Source: Cryptomeria japonica
Lineage: Eukaryota; Streptophyta; Pinopsida; Cupressales; Cupressaceae
Assembly (NCBI RefSeq): GCF_030272615.1
Contig: NW_026729177.1
Coordinates: 1 to 64,000, forward strand
Reading direction: 5' to 3'
DNA: 64,000 bases
Shown here: one piece after another, positions 47,981-59,475 of the stretch
Numbering within the stretch: position 1 is the stretch's first letter
Layout: every line of letters starts with the position of its first letter
The notes under the pieces: generated by a model
Seen by the model: the letters and a program-made list of their open reading frames with translations, nothing else
Told to the model about the DNA's origin: nothing
The model's database searches: none
Position numbers and translations under genes: made by a program

Positions 47981-49326
47981 CTAGTCTGATTGCCTATGTG
48001 TTAATGATGTGGTTTTGTTTGTTCCATCTACCCCTAAATTGGCTAGATTATCTGCCAATGTATTAGCCTCCCTATATATGTGATTGAGCGTGTAATCTAA
48101 GAAGATTTCCATTAGAGATAGGGATTTGTCCAATAAAATTCTAAGTTCCTAGTTTGGCATTGTTTTGGTCATCGTTGCATTAACTATAATGGCAGAGTCC
48201 CCTTCTATTTCTAATTTTGGATATTTTTAATTGTTTGCATAGGTTTAAACCCTCTATTAGGCTCAACAGTTCTGCGTTATTGTTAATCCAATGACCTAGA
48301 TATCTGGATCTAGATCCAATACAGATCGCTTCATCTGAGTGAATTATGCAGCCTGCCCCTGCCTCCCCTAGATTACCTTTGGATGCTCCATGAAAGTTGA
48401 GTTTGCACCATTCAACCTCTGGGGGCACCCATTTGCATGCTTTCCTTACTTCGGTCTTGTCTATGCCACCCTTCCTAGTGAACAGAGGGATTTTAATCCC
48501 CTTCCACTTCATTCTGATGTAGTTATCCTAGTCTGTAAATTTCTTATTATGTTGGGGCATGGTCACATTCTTAATATTGGAGATTTCTATGATGGAGGCT
48601 TCTATTTTTTCTATAAGATTCTCTACCTTCATTTTTGTTTCTTGAAAAATTCTTGTTCCTCTCCTTCCAAATCTCCCATATTACTATTGTTGAGTTGCAT
48701 ATCCATAAATTGTGGAAGATGCTATTCCTTTTGATAATTGGCCAACTTTTGAGGCATTCCTTTAGGAAAGGGATAAGAGCGCCTGACCAACCTAGTTGTG
48801 TCAGTAGCCAATACCAGCATTTCTATGTGTCGTTGCAAGTTTTGAATATATGGTTATTTGTCTCCTTGTCTTTTTGGCATAAAAAATAGATTGAGGGTCC
48901 TTCGTAGCCCCTAAGTTTAAATTGTTCAGCAGTTAGGACCTTCCCCTGAAATGTTGCCTAGGCAAAGAAGCCAACTTTTGGGAGACAGAATTTGTCCTAG
49001 CATAGTGTATTAGGGATGTAATCCTTGACAGTGTTTGCCTCATCATATATGGTTATGAAAACCATCTTTACAGTTGTATTGTCCATCCTTTGATCTAGAG
49101 CATATAAGATCATCTAGCCCAGTTCTAAATATTATTATCCCGCATTCAAGAATTTGCAACAATTCTAGGTCTTTATTATCTGCCAAGAATGGGAGCATGT
49201 TTTTCTATTTCCATCCCATTGTTGATTCTGGTGCCATTGTTGTATAATCCCTTACATGATTACCCCATTAAGATTTTATTTGGTCCTTTATACCGATCAT
49301 ATTCATCAGATTGTCTATCGGGGGGT
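47981..49326 (-). pseudogene. LINE ORF2, C-terminal part with RNase H
   Basis: Continues ORF2 beyond the solo LTR: PPIDNLMNMIGIKD links to the LFWENSWG side at 50903. The end is a plant-type RNase H (RVT_3-like): WCKLNFHGASKGNLGEAGAG and NNAELLSLIEGL (48512-48180), then EANTLADNLANLG, with a stop (TAG) at 47981-47983. The first catalytic Asp of the usual NxDG is His in NFHGAS. RNase H domains at this place are known in plant L1 elements. Confidence 0.85.
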
Positions 49327-49331
49327 ATCCT

Positions 49332-50897
49332 TGATAACTTAATGATGAACCACTAGTACCACACCGGTATTGAGAGGGGGGGGGGTGAATCAGTACAAAC
49401 ACAAATACAGTCCAAAATTGGTTTGACAACAAATGCTCCAAATGACTGACAAATAGGGATACCTTTTCCACACAGACTGTAACCGGTAAAGCCAAGAGTT
49501 TCTAAAATAAGCATTGACCAGTTGATCACTTAGCTTTTCACTTAACTCAAAACAACACTACCATTTCACTTTTATGCATGGACAGGTAAACTATCATCTG
49601 ATCATTACAACCGTCAGTTCAGTATGTTTTATAGATAGGCATAAAACACAGAACCATCATATGCTCAACAGGTAATAACAAAGCATCACACATGACACAC
49701 ATATTTTTCACATGGAAACCCAATTGGGAAAAACCACGGTGGGGATGAATACCCACAAGTTGCTTTTGAACTCTTTTGAAGTCTACTCTATTAGGAGCGT
49801 TGCTCAGTTAAAGACATTACAATAGGTTCTGATAGGAACCGATCCTGTTAGGGATCACCCGGTTAAGGGTTAAACCTGGTAGGGTCACCTTGTTAGAGGA
49901 TTTCAAGAACTCAATAGCTAAAGGATCTCCAGAGCTCTATAGCTTCTCAGAACTCATTAACCTCGAGTTACCTGGTTAAGGGACTTGAATCAAGCCTATT
50001 AAGACCACCCTGTTAGGTGATTTTGCATCAAGCCAGGTAAGGCTACCCTGTTAGGGGATTTTAAAACTATTGAAGTGGCTAGAGATCAACAGGAATTACA
50101 ATGATCTGTTAATAGCACTCAATGCTAATGCAAATCCGTTTAGGCTCCTCTTCTCCTTCTGCATGTTCACTTTGCAAGTATCTCTTCTCTCCTTTGGTCT
50201 GGCAAGAATCATGTATCACTTCCCTTGGATACACATTCACAACTTTTGCCAACAACCTTAGAAAGAAACACAACATCGACCTTATAGGAAACAGACAGGT
50301 CGGTAGTAAAAACCCTAAACCCTAAATGTGATAGGTTAAGCAATTCAAGCGGTTCAATCCTGACCATTGAATCATACTGCATTAAATGCAATAGTCTTGA
50401 ATCGATCTTAAGACATTCTCCATCATCCATTTTCCACCGATTTCATGGCGGCTAATAACCCATCACGCGTTATCACCGTTTGATAGAATTCGCACATTCC
50501 CGAGGTAGATAGGAATAGTCTTCTTCATTCAAGATCCTTCATGCACACAGAGCTTACATGGCAACATGATCTGTCCTCCATTATACTGCTAACTCATCAC
50601 ATGAAGATCACCAATTGAGTCACACAGACTTGAGGTATTCCAATCAGAAATCTTGAAGTGGAAGCTACCTACCAACCGGTAGTCATACAATGCTTCCATG
50701 TGTCGGTTCCCATAACTACATGTCGGTTCACCTTGAACAAATATACTGCTTCACTTTGACATATAAACTAGTTCATACATATGCCAGTTCCCTCTTCTCA
50801 CATATCACATATGCCGGTTCACTTCATAACACATATTGACATCAATGACAACATACAATGTCATTATGTCTTCATGCCGGTTCACATAATGCCAACA
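49332..50897 (-). repeat. Solo LTR of the RE2 family
   Basis: 1566 bp, TGATAACTTAATG...AATGCCAACA, matching both RE2 LTRs throughout (GGTGAATCAGTACAAAC, the shared block near 49731, AACCCTAAACCCTAAA near 50311). ATCCT (49327-49331) and ATCCC (50898-50902) flank it. No internal region remains, so the element was removed by LTR-LTR recombination after inserting into LINE ORF2. Confidence 0.92.
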
Positions 50898-50902
50898 ATC
50901 CC

Positions 50903-53775
50903 CCCCAGGAATTTTCCCAGAACAAGGTGGATTTACCATCGCAAATATCCCTGGATAGATGGTTTGATATGATCATTCGACTTTCTTTTATAAAATTTCA
51001 GATTCTAGATCCCGTGGGTGGGTTTGTTTCCCTAAATAGTGCCTCTCTCTGATTTTGTGATATCTATTTGCTGCTAAGGATTTTGGCCCATTTGGATTTT
51101 TAGGATGTGTACATTCTCCATGCCAGTTTTGCCCCTAAAGCCTTATTTTTCCATAGTAATTTTCTTATTCTCGTGCCTCTATTACTTTTTTCTCGACATA
51201 TCTTGTCCCATGATATAAATTTCATTTTGTTCTTATCCTTTGCACCATTCCAATAGAAATATCTAATTGTTTGAGTTAATTTCTTATAGGCCCCTTTTGG
51301 AAGTGGTATACATGAAAGAAGATAGATAGGCATTGCTCCTAAAACTGATTTTATGAGGGTTAATCTTCCAGCCCCTGTCAGCCATAAGGCTTTCCATGAT
51401 GACAACTTACTCCTCACCCTTTCAATCAATGGATCCTAGAGTTTGTTGGTTCTGATACCTTTGTCTAGAGGCATCCCTAAATACAAGAATGGTAGATGAC
51501 CTATTTTGTACCCTAGACATGAAGCTATTCTCTATTCCTCTTATGCCTCCATATTGAAAAAGAATATCTCTAATTTCTCCTTGTTTACCATCTCTTCGGA
51601 AGCCAGCCCATAAGATTGTAATATTTTCTTGATTTCCTTAGCTTCCTGCAATTTCCCTTTCCCCATAATCATTGTGTCATCAACAAACTATTGATGAGTA
51701 CATGGATCTACCCCTTCGGTGATCTAAATCCCTTCCAGTCTACCAGCCCTCTGTGATGCATCTAGGCTTCTTCCTAAGGCTTTAGACATAATGATAAATA
51801 AGAATGGGGATAAGGGATCTCTCTGTCTGAGTCCCCTAGATACTTCAAAAAAGCCTTCCGATTTCCCATTTAGTAAGATAGAGAACCCAGGGTTTGTTAT
51901 GCAGAAGTAAACCCAATTAACCCATTGTTTGTTAAAGCCAAAGGCCTTCATGCAACTAGCTACAAAGGAAATACCAATCCACTTTGTCATAAGCCTTTTT
52001 GATATCTAATTCTATCAGCATTTTAGGTTGCCCTTGGAACTGACAAGAGTGGATGGCTTCCTAGATGATAATAATCCCGTCCAATATTGATCTATTGGGT
52101 ACAAAGCCAATTTGTTCTTTTGATATTATGGCAGACAATAATTTTTTTAGTCTATTGGCCATGACTTTAGCTAGTAGTTTATAAGTCATGTTGCATAAAG
52201 AAATGGGCCTAAATTCTTCCCACTTTCAGGGATTCTCCTTCTTTGGAATTTAGGCCAAAAAGGTATTATTGATCTCTTTTAGGAACTTCCCTACATTTTG
52301 GGTAGATTCCAAGGCATTAGTAACCTTGTCCCCTAAAATGTGCTATTGATTCGGAAAAAAACCAGTAGGGAAGCCATCTGGTCTAGGGGCTTTATCTCCT
52401 TGAAATTGTGCCAAAGATGTTTTGACTTCTTCATGGGTGATTTTTGAGTTTAACATTTGATTATCACCCTCTGTTATCAGTTTGGGTATGTTAATTAATA
52501 AGATTCTATTGTTAGGGAGGTCCAAGTGCTCCCAGTTATTGAGAATATTTTTAGAGTACTTGGTTGCATCTTTTGCGATCAGATTTTGATCCGTAATGAT
52601 CTGATCACTATCATTGATGATTTGAGTAATCTTATTTGCTTCCCTTTTCATTTTGACACTATTGTGAAAAAATTTAGTGTTTCTATCTCCATCTTCTAAC
52701 CATGTCTCTTGAGATTTTTGTTTCCAATATATCTCTTCTCTGGCCAAAATGCCTTTATATTCACATAAAAGCATTTTTCAGTCTCGTATGTTTCAGAGGT
52801 AATCCCATTTTTGCATCACAATAGTATTTATTGTTTCCAACTCTTTCTCAATTCTTGACTTCTCCTCGAAGATGTTTTTAAATTTCTTTTTGTTCCAATC
52901 TAGAAGTTTATGTTTAATCTCTTTCATCTTAGAGACAATACAATACATTTTAGATCCTACAAAGACACTATCCTTCCACCATTTTTTGTATGTTGGGGAG
53001 GAAGTCTTCATGTGTAAACCACATCATTTTGAACTTGAAGGGACACCCAGTTTGCTTTTCTTCCCCCATAAGTTCTAAAAGCACTAGGTAATGATCAGAG
53101 CCTAACCATGGTAATATTGTAGTCTTTAATTCTATTTTGAGGTCGGTTAGGTCTCCTTTGAATAAGAATCTATCAAGTGTTTCTGCAATGTTGGAGAAAC
53201 CTTTTCTTTTGTTTTTCCATGTGTGAAAACTTGTCTTAGTCTTGATTTCCAATAGGTTAGTGTTACTTATCTATTTTGCAAAGTCTCTTTGTGGCTATCT
53301 TATGGTTTTTATCCCACCGCTTTTATCAGTTGAGTACAAGATGGTGTTGAAGTCACCACCTATGATGAGGTGTTTCTCATCCTGATTGTTTAAGTAGTGT
53401 TCAATTTCCTGCCAAACTGATCTCTTCTTATCTGTTGGAATTGGGCCATATACATTAATGATCATAAACTCCTAGATTTAGGCTAAGGGCTCTTACTTTA
53501 CTAGCCATCTAGTTCTGCATCTTGGTATGGCATGTAAATGCAACTGATTTATTTTTCCACATTATACCCAGTCCACCTAATGCTCCTATAGACTCCACCA
53601 TTTCCATCTACCATTGGGTGAATTTTCTACTAAAATTGTCCATATCAGTCTTACCTAGTTTTGTTTCTTGTAGCATTACTAGGTCCATAGTAGATTTCAG
53701 TATGTTTCGGTTAATTAAGCATTGTTTGTTAGGGGCCCCCATACCCCTAACATTCCATGTTAGTATGTTTATTCC
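50903..53775 (-). pseudogene. LINE ORF2, endonuclease and reverse transcriptase
   Basis: Starts near NILTWNVRGMG (53769). The AP-type endonuclease shows LQETKL (near 53680), NVYGP (53450), IIGGDFNTIL (53350) and GSDHYLV (53095). The RT has GDKAPRPDGF (52400), GLRQRDPLSPFLF (51830), HQ-stop-FVDDTMIMG (51680; FADD is usual), and the thumb region LSSWKALWLTGAGRLTLIKSVL (51390). Stops are mainly TAG at places where relatives have Gln or Trp. The gene continues at 49326 beyond the solo LTR. Confidence 0.9.
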
Positions 53776-53779
53776 TCTA

Positions 53780-55115
53780 CGAGGGGAAGGGGAGATTTTC
53801 CCTGCCCCAACAGGGTTGTGATTTTGGCCTGCCCCTCTGCATCCCTGCCCATCTTTCTTTTGTCTAAAAAAGACTTCTAACCTCTTTTGTTGCTCATGGA
53901 TTTTCCACAGTCGAGAGTTAATTTCTCACCTCCCATCTGGAGGATACTTCTATTTTGTGGGTTGATTGAGATATTATCTAATAATATGTTATTTTCCCCT
54001 TCCTGCATATTTATCAGTTCATTGATAATGAATTATTTTTCCTCATTAGCATTCAATTCTTCCACAACAGGCAATTCCTCCAAAGTGGGAGAAACTGTGA
54101 ATTTTCCCTTTTGAGCCACCTCAGTCAAGTTGGTGTTTAGTGAGGGGGTTTTGAGGGGGGTCTGAACATGTTCTGTATTGGAGATATTGGCATTATTTGC
54201 CCTATTTGTCGAAGTATAAATGAGTACCTCCTCAACAAATTCTTCAGCTAGTTTCCCCATTAATTTTTCTATAATATTGTTCAGTTCTGCTTGGATTCGA
54301 TCCTCATTATCATAAACATGAGTTTCTTTGTTGTTATTGGCTCTATCTGGACTGTTACTCAAGATCAGGGAAGGAGGCAGGGTTGGGATATCAACATTCT
54401 CTTGCTGACCAATGTTTATAATAAAGCCGCCCCTATCATTATTAAATTGAATATTTATTGTGTCTTTTGGAGCTCTATGGTTATCTCTTGTTTTTTCCTG
54501 AGTCTTCTATAGATTAGGGTTCTACCTTTTGCAGAATGCTAAATCTTCAGCTATCAAGCCAATATACCATATCGGTTTTAGGGTGTAAATACCATCTATT
54601 GTTTCTAGAGTTATATTTTTAAGGTTTTCCATGCCCTTATTTACTTCTATTAGCAATTTTATGTCAGATTTATCTGACCAGTTTTTCTCTACGACTATGA
54701 ATTTGCCCAATTTATCCATAATTTCTATAAGAATTATAGCATGCATTAATTCAATAGGACCCTTATGAATTTCTACCCATTTTGATACTGTTTTGAATTC
54801 ATATCTATTAGCATCGAATTTAAGTTGCCATTCAATGAAATTGAAATTTGCACCTTTGTAAAAAACATATTCTTCATGCAATAGGTTGCCTTTCAGAGAT
54901 TTTTTGTAGCATTCAATGTACAAAAAATTATTAGCTAGGGTAGTGATACTTACCTGGCCATGGAATTTTGTTTTCCACCATTCATATATTCTGGTGAGAG
55001 GTTTATTATTCTCTCCCCATTTCGCAAAGAGTCCATGCCCTTTGCAATATTTACTTGATTCCATGGCTTCCCTGGGGTTTGAAATTTTGATGCAATCCGG
55101 GTTGGGGTTTATCAT
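53780..55115 (-). pseudogene. LINE ORF1 (DUF4283-like RNA-binding protein)
   Basis: Starts MINPNPDCIKISNPREAM at 55115. The 197-codon N-terminal stretch resembles the DUF4283 domain of plant L1 ORF1 proteins (GQVSITTLANNFLYIEC, KWVEIHKGPIELMHA, IMDKLGKFIVVE). After two TAG stops near 54500 the same phase continues with an acidic, Asn-rich tail (54362-54033). It likely binds the element RNA. The gene ends just before ORF2. Confidence 0.8.
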
Positions 55116-55720
55116 TTCTAGGGAACCCTTGCTCCTTGTCGCATTCTTTCTTTCATGGTGGAGTTAGTTCCCTAGCTTTGAAATTGGCTTTGAATTGACT
55201 AATTTGGGGCCATGATATGGTATTTCCCTTCCTCCATCCATGGCAGGTCTTCTATAACCCTTCGCTTTATAGGTATGTGGGCGAGATGAATGTTGCGGCT
55301 TTCTAAGGGGATGTCTAAGACCAAAAGTATTTTCTCAAAAACCCAGTGGTATGTGATTTGCATTGGTGGAACAACCAGGAATTCGCAAGGTGATGGGGAT
55401 CACCCACATATTTGACCATTCCAGAGAAACCCTATCATCCCTCTTCTCTACCCTAGAAGCTCTTCTTCCCTTTACCAATTGTCATGGGTGGTTTTGTGAA
55501 GATGCTTCCCTACTGGATGGAGGCCTTCCAGCCATGTTGCAGCTCATGCCCTGGTGTGAATGATGGTCGTCGAGGTGTGGGTGCCGATCTACAAAGCTCC
55601 TCTTTTTTTTTCAATTGTTTACATGAATAAAAAAATAGTGGTGACTATTTTTTGAAATCACTTATTGATCAACAACGAGTATTTTAGAAATCAACTTCTA
55701 GATTTATTTAGCACCATAGC
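55116..55720 (-). other. LINE 5' leader
   Basis: Untranslated leader between the right duplication and ORF1. A possible short frame (55363-55563, plus) is not supported. The first bases of the element are GCTATGGTGCTAAATAAATC on the minus strand. Confidence 0.6.
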
Positions 55721-55860
55721 TAAGTTAAAATTTAATTTTAATTATTTGTCTTCTTATGGAATTACAAATAATAATTAAAAGATATTAGAATCAATCTAAG
55801 TTGTATTTTTGTCTTATTAAAAATTTGTTTGTTGAAAAGTAATTAAATATTTGAAATATA

Positions 55861-56287
55861 TTCTATCTCCACGTCTCCCTCTCCCCCTTTCCATCTCTTC
55901 CTCTCTCTCACCACCATTATATTTTACAAGTTATATATATTCTCTCTCTCTCTTTCTATCCCTATCTCCATATCTTTCTATCCCTATACATCCCTCTCTC
56001 CATATTTATATCTTTTCTCTCCCTTGCTTTCTCTCTCCCCATCACTCCCTATTTTTATATCTCTCTACTTCTACTCTTTATAATGTGTATACACATATAC
56101 TCCCTATTTCTCCCTTCCTATGTCTATCAGTTTTATCTCTCTATATTCCCCCTCCCTATCACTCTCCCTCTTTCTAAGTTTTAAACCTTTTTTGTCTATT
56201 ACTTGTCTTTGTCACCTTCTTTCTCTTTCACTCTTTCCCCCTCTATCGCTATCTCCATACATCTATATCCCCTTCTAAATCTATATA

Positions 56288-56340
<53 letters not shown>

Positions 56341-57130
56341 TTCTCTTCCAATATATGTGCATCTCTCACTCTATCTCCCCCTATTTATCTCACCCTCTTT
56401 TCATCTCTATTTGTCTATCCCTAGATCTCTTTGTTTGTCAATCTGTTTATCTCTCTCCCTCTTCCCCTCTTGCTAAATGTCCTTAGATATATCTCTCACT
56501 CTATATCACCATCAATTTATATGCATCTCTCCCTCTTTATTTATAGATCTCTCTCTAACTCTATACCCCCATAGATCTCTATCTCCCTCTACCTCTCTCT
56601 ATCTCTCTATCTATTTTCCCTCTTCTTCTCTCACTCTATCTTCATCTCTACCCATATCCTCCTCTCTCCCCTATATCTCTAGACATTCCTCCTTTTATCC
56701 ATCCATCTCCCTCTTTTTAGACCTCTATTTATCTGTATCTCTTTTCCTCTCTATATTTATCTCTCCTTATCACTTCTTTCACCTATCCCTCTAGCTCTAT
56801 CTTGTTATCTTTATCTCTCTCTACCACTATATCTCTCCCTCTCTTTATATATCACCTACTATCTCTATCTTGTAATCTCTCCCTTTCTCTCATTTTATTT
56901 TTCTTTTCTATATTTATCTATTCCTCTCCTCTCTCTCTCTTTTATCTCTCCAAATCTCTCTCCTCCTCTCCATATTCCTCTCCTTATTCTCCAGCTATGT
57001 CTCTAACTCTATTTATATCTCTATCTTCTTCTTCTCTATCTCTATCTTTATCTATTTACCCATCTCTCTCTCACTATTCCCCCATCTATCTCTCCCTCCT
57101 TCTAGCACTATCTAAATGTCTCTCTCGCTC
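55861..57130 (+). repeat. CT-rich arm (imperfect microsatellite)
   Basis: TCTCTC/TATCTCTCCCTC repeats, mirror image of the GA-rich arm, with a pure (TC)n at about 56293-56338. Open frames here (Ser/Leu-rich) are compositional. Confidence 0.9.
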
Positions 57131-57279
57131 ACCATATTTTGTTGGTAATGAAACTTGATTTTCTTCTCAATTTAAAGGGTTTTTTTCAATTATGATTGGA
57201 TCATTGTAAGTGGATGCATAGTTAATTTGAAGCTATCACTTCTCTAATGAGAACTTTGTTGCACAAACAACATTATGAG

Positions 57280-57399
57280 CTACAAAGTGACCTCATGTAT
57301 TACCCAAATATATGCAAAAAAATAGACCAATGTTTTTCCTAATTCACCTTAAACACCTCTTTCTACATACCCATTGCACACTAAGATGCAATTGCTAGT
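57280..57399 (-). repeat. Right terminal inverted repeat
   Basis: Reverse complement of 40650-40770 with scattered changes. The outer end reads ...GATGCAATTGCTAGT. Confidence 0.7.
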
Positions 57400-58637
57400 A
57401 TATACTATACTAGTGGTTGGACCTTAGAAAGGTCCAATTTGTACTGCCGATAGCAATTACTCAGACAAAGATGAAGAATATCATGCCTAAAAATGCATGT
57501 GTTTAAGACAAGATACTTAGATCGCTTGCGAGTGGGCTGCAAATGTTAAAGATCATCCACAGATTAGAAAAATGAATAAATTTAAGTAAATAAAATAAGT
57601 AATCATTTTTTAGACTGAATTAATATGGTTGTTGGTAGCAAACTGCACAACTTACAATTACAAATACTAGAAGTAATGATCATTTTAGTGTAATCAGAAA
57701 ATCTATATTTGAAAACAAGATACTTAGATCACTTGCGAGTGGGCTACAAATGTCAAAGATCATCCATAGATTAGAAAAAAGAATAAATTTAAGTAAATAA
57801 AATAAGCAACCATTTTAGTGCAATCAGAAAATCTATATTTGAAAATGATTGGAAACTGATTCTACAGCAAGACTTCTAGAATAATGACAAGTTCAAACTT
57901 AATTTTGGGGAGAACTGCATAGAGCAAGACAAATTAATATTGATTAAATACACAACTTGGAATATATGGTCCAGTTGTAAATCACCAAAATAACCAGTAT
58001 GGAATGATTCAATGATTCAAATTTAATCTCAATGAACATCTCTGCAAGTACAAATGATAATTGTTGTCATAAACCTTTGTAATTTTGATGCAAAACAATA
58101 CATATTAGTGTTCCCGAATCTCTAAATTTTGAAGTACTCATCAACAAACTTGAGTTTGGCCACATGATCACTCAAGTTAATAACTGATCAGAAATAAAAT
58201 GAAGACCACAACATGCAACAATCCATAATCATTGGTACTGCAAATATAAGATCCCTCACTAGTATCTCCCAATTTTTTTTGACATTTCTTGATATAGCTT
58301 GTGTAATGTGAGATGTTTATGTTTGCAATATTTGTGTTTCAGATTTGTTCTTCCCAAAAATTGATAACTCTATACTATAAGCAGGGTTTTGGTTTCAAAC
58401 ACATATATTAAGCAATTTGGTATATTTTTGTTTGAAGGATTTCAAGTCTCATTGTAAGTTGATCAAGATATTGAGAGTTAACCATGTAACAATGATATGA
58501 ATAGTATAGCTATTGCTAATAACATAATAAGAAACTCAAATAAAACATTTACTCAAAAAGAAGTAAGTTAATAATAGCACTAGAATAGACATAGAGATTT
58601 CACTTCCATAGCACTCAGATAATCTCTAACATCCTCC
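57400..58637. other. Intergenic sequence with a tandem duplication
   Basis: No gene. The notable item is the direct repeat at 57508-57845, listed separately. The rest is AT-rich and unassigned. Confidence 0.6.
57508..57845. repeat. Direct repeat, 207-bp period
   Basis: ACAAGATACTTAGATC[G/A]CTTGCGAGTGGGCT starts at 57508 and again at 57715. The second copy has lost its middle (about 75 bp) but keeps the shared end CATTTTAGTG[T/C]AATCAGAAAATC. Differences are few and mostly transitions. Confidence 0.9.
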
Positions 58638-59030
58638 ATGAATGTCAAACGCCCACATACAAGAGATTTCCATGGCATCCAACATTTGCTTGTAAAGCCA
58701 AACTCCTCAACCTTTACCACCAATCTGGTAGCATGTGTTCAATTTGGAATTTTTGAACTGGGTACAGTAATCCATCAAAACATACTTAAAAGAGAATGTT
58801 TAGATGTTATAGTTGGAATTGCATCGGTTGACATGTATGCAAAATGCAGAAGCATGTACAAGGCATTCAAACTATTTGATGAACTTTTCAGAAAATGCAA
58901 CTGGTAGGTGTAAAGCCGGATTCCACAACCTTGTGTAGCCTCGTCCCAACCTGTAGAAAAATCGGAGCTTTATAACAGGGTATGAACCTCCATCAAGACA
59001 TAATTGACATAGGATTTTGGTCAAGATGTA
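58638..59030 (+). pseudogene. PPR protein fragment
   Basis: Residues after KPNSSTFTTNLVAC read ...FELGTVIHQNI, VGIASVDMYAKCRSMYKAFKLFDEL, the signature of plant PLS-class pentatricopeptide-repeat proteins (VDMYAKCGS...A..LFDEM). A stop follows at 58905. In the next phase GVKPDSTTLCSLVPTC and, after a TAA, QGMNLHQDIIDIGF continue the following repeat. So two or three repeats are kept, joined by a deletion and frameshift. PPR proteins bind organelle RNA; this piece is dead. It lies beside the Helitron and may have been captured. Confidence 0.8.
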
Positions 59031-59475
59031 TATTAACATCTAAAATATCAAAATTTCAATCGATATGTATATTAACTTTGTACCAGAGATATTTCCTGAC
59101 ATAAACAGGGGACTTGAGATGCATCCTAGGGCATTGTTTTTTAGAAATATTTATCACTTATTGCTTACCAAAAATCCCATTGCTTTTTTGATAAGCATGT
59201 GTTTATTTCAAGTTGAACCAGCATACTGTAGTGTTACAAACTTTCAATTTTCAATAAGGTACGACAAGTCCAAAAATACAAAATAACATACAATAGTCTA
59301 ACAACATTTCCTATGTAGATATATTCTAACCTGTTGAAAAGTTGTACATTAATGAATACAAATATTTGAATGAAGATTTTATTGACCAAAACCGCTGACA
59401 CCTACAAGATAAAAAAACCTTGAGCAACATGCCCAAATATTCTTGTTACTACAGGAGTTTTGCTATTTGGCTCAG
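59031..59475. other. Sequence between PPR fragment and Helitron gene, unassigned
   Basis: No supported gene. It could contain the 3' end of the Helitron, but I cannot point to a convincing CTAG-plus-hairpin terminus. Confidence 0.4.

Larger units (their letters stand above)
45117..55720 (-). mobile_element. L1-type plant LINE, full length, holding a solo LTR
   Basis: Flanked by TAAGTTAAAATTTA at 45103-45116 and 55721-55734. Removing it restores a tandem repeat unit. Minus-strand order: about 600 bp leader, ORF1, ORF2 (endonuclease, RT, RNase H), a 2.9-kb 3' region with TA/TG repeats and a further frame, and a poly(A) tail (poly-T at 45117-45137). Without the solo LTR it is about 9.0 kb, long for a plant L1. 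Frames are mostly kept but stops are frequent, especially TAG. Confidence 0.85.

Noticed and set aside
46989-48066. Tyr/Ile/His-rich frames in the TA/TG region
   Set aside because: Products of microsatellite translation.
55851-57158. Several 70-118-codon frames in the CT-rich arm
   Set aside because: Same compositional artefact; no domain, no start context.
57400-59475. A defined Helitron 3' terminus
   Set aside because: Several CTAG strings exist but none has a convincing upstream hairpin plus A/T insertion site.
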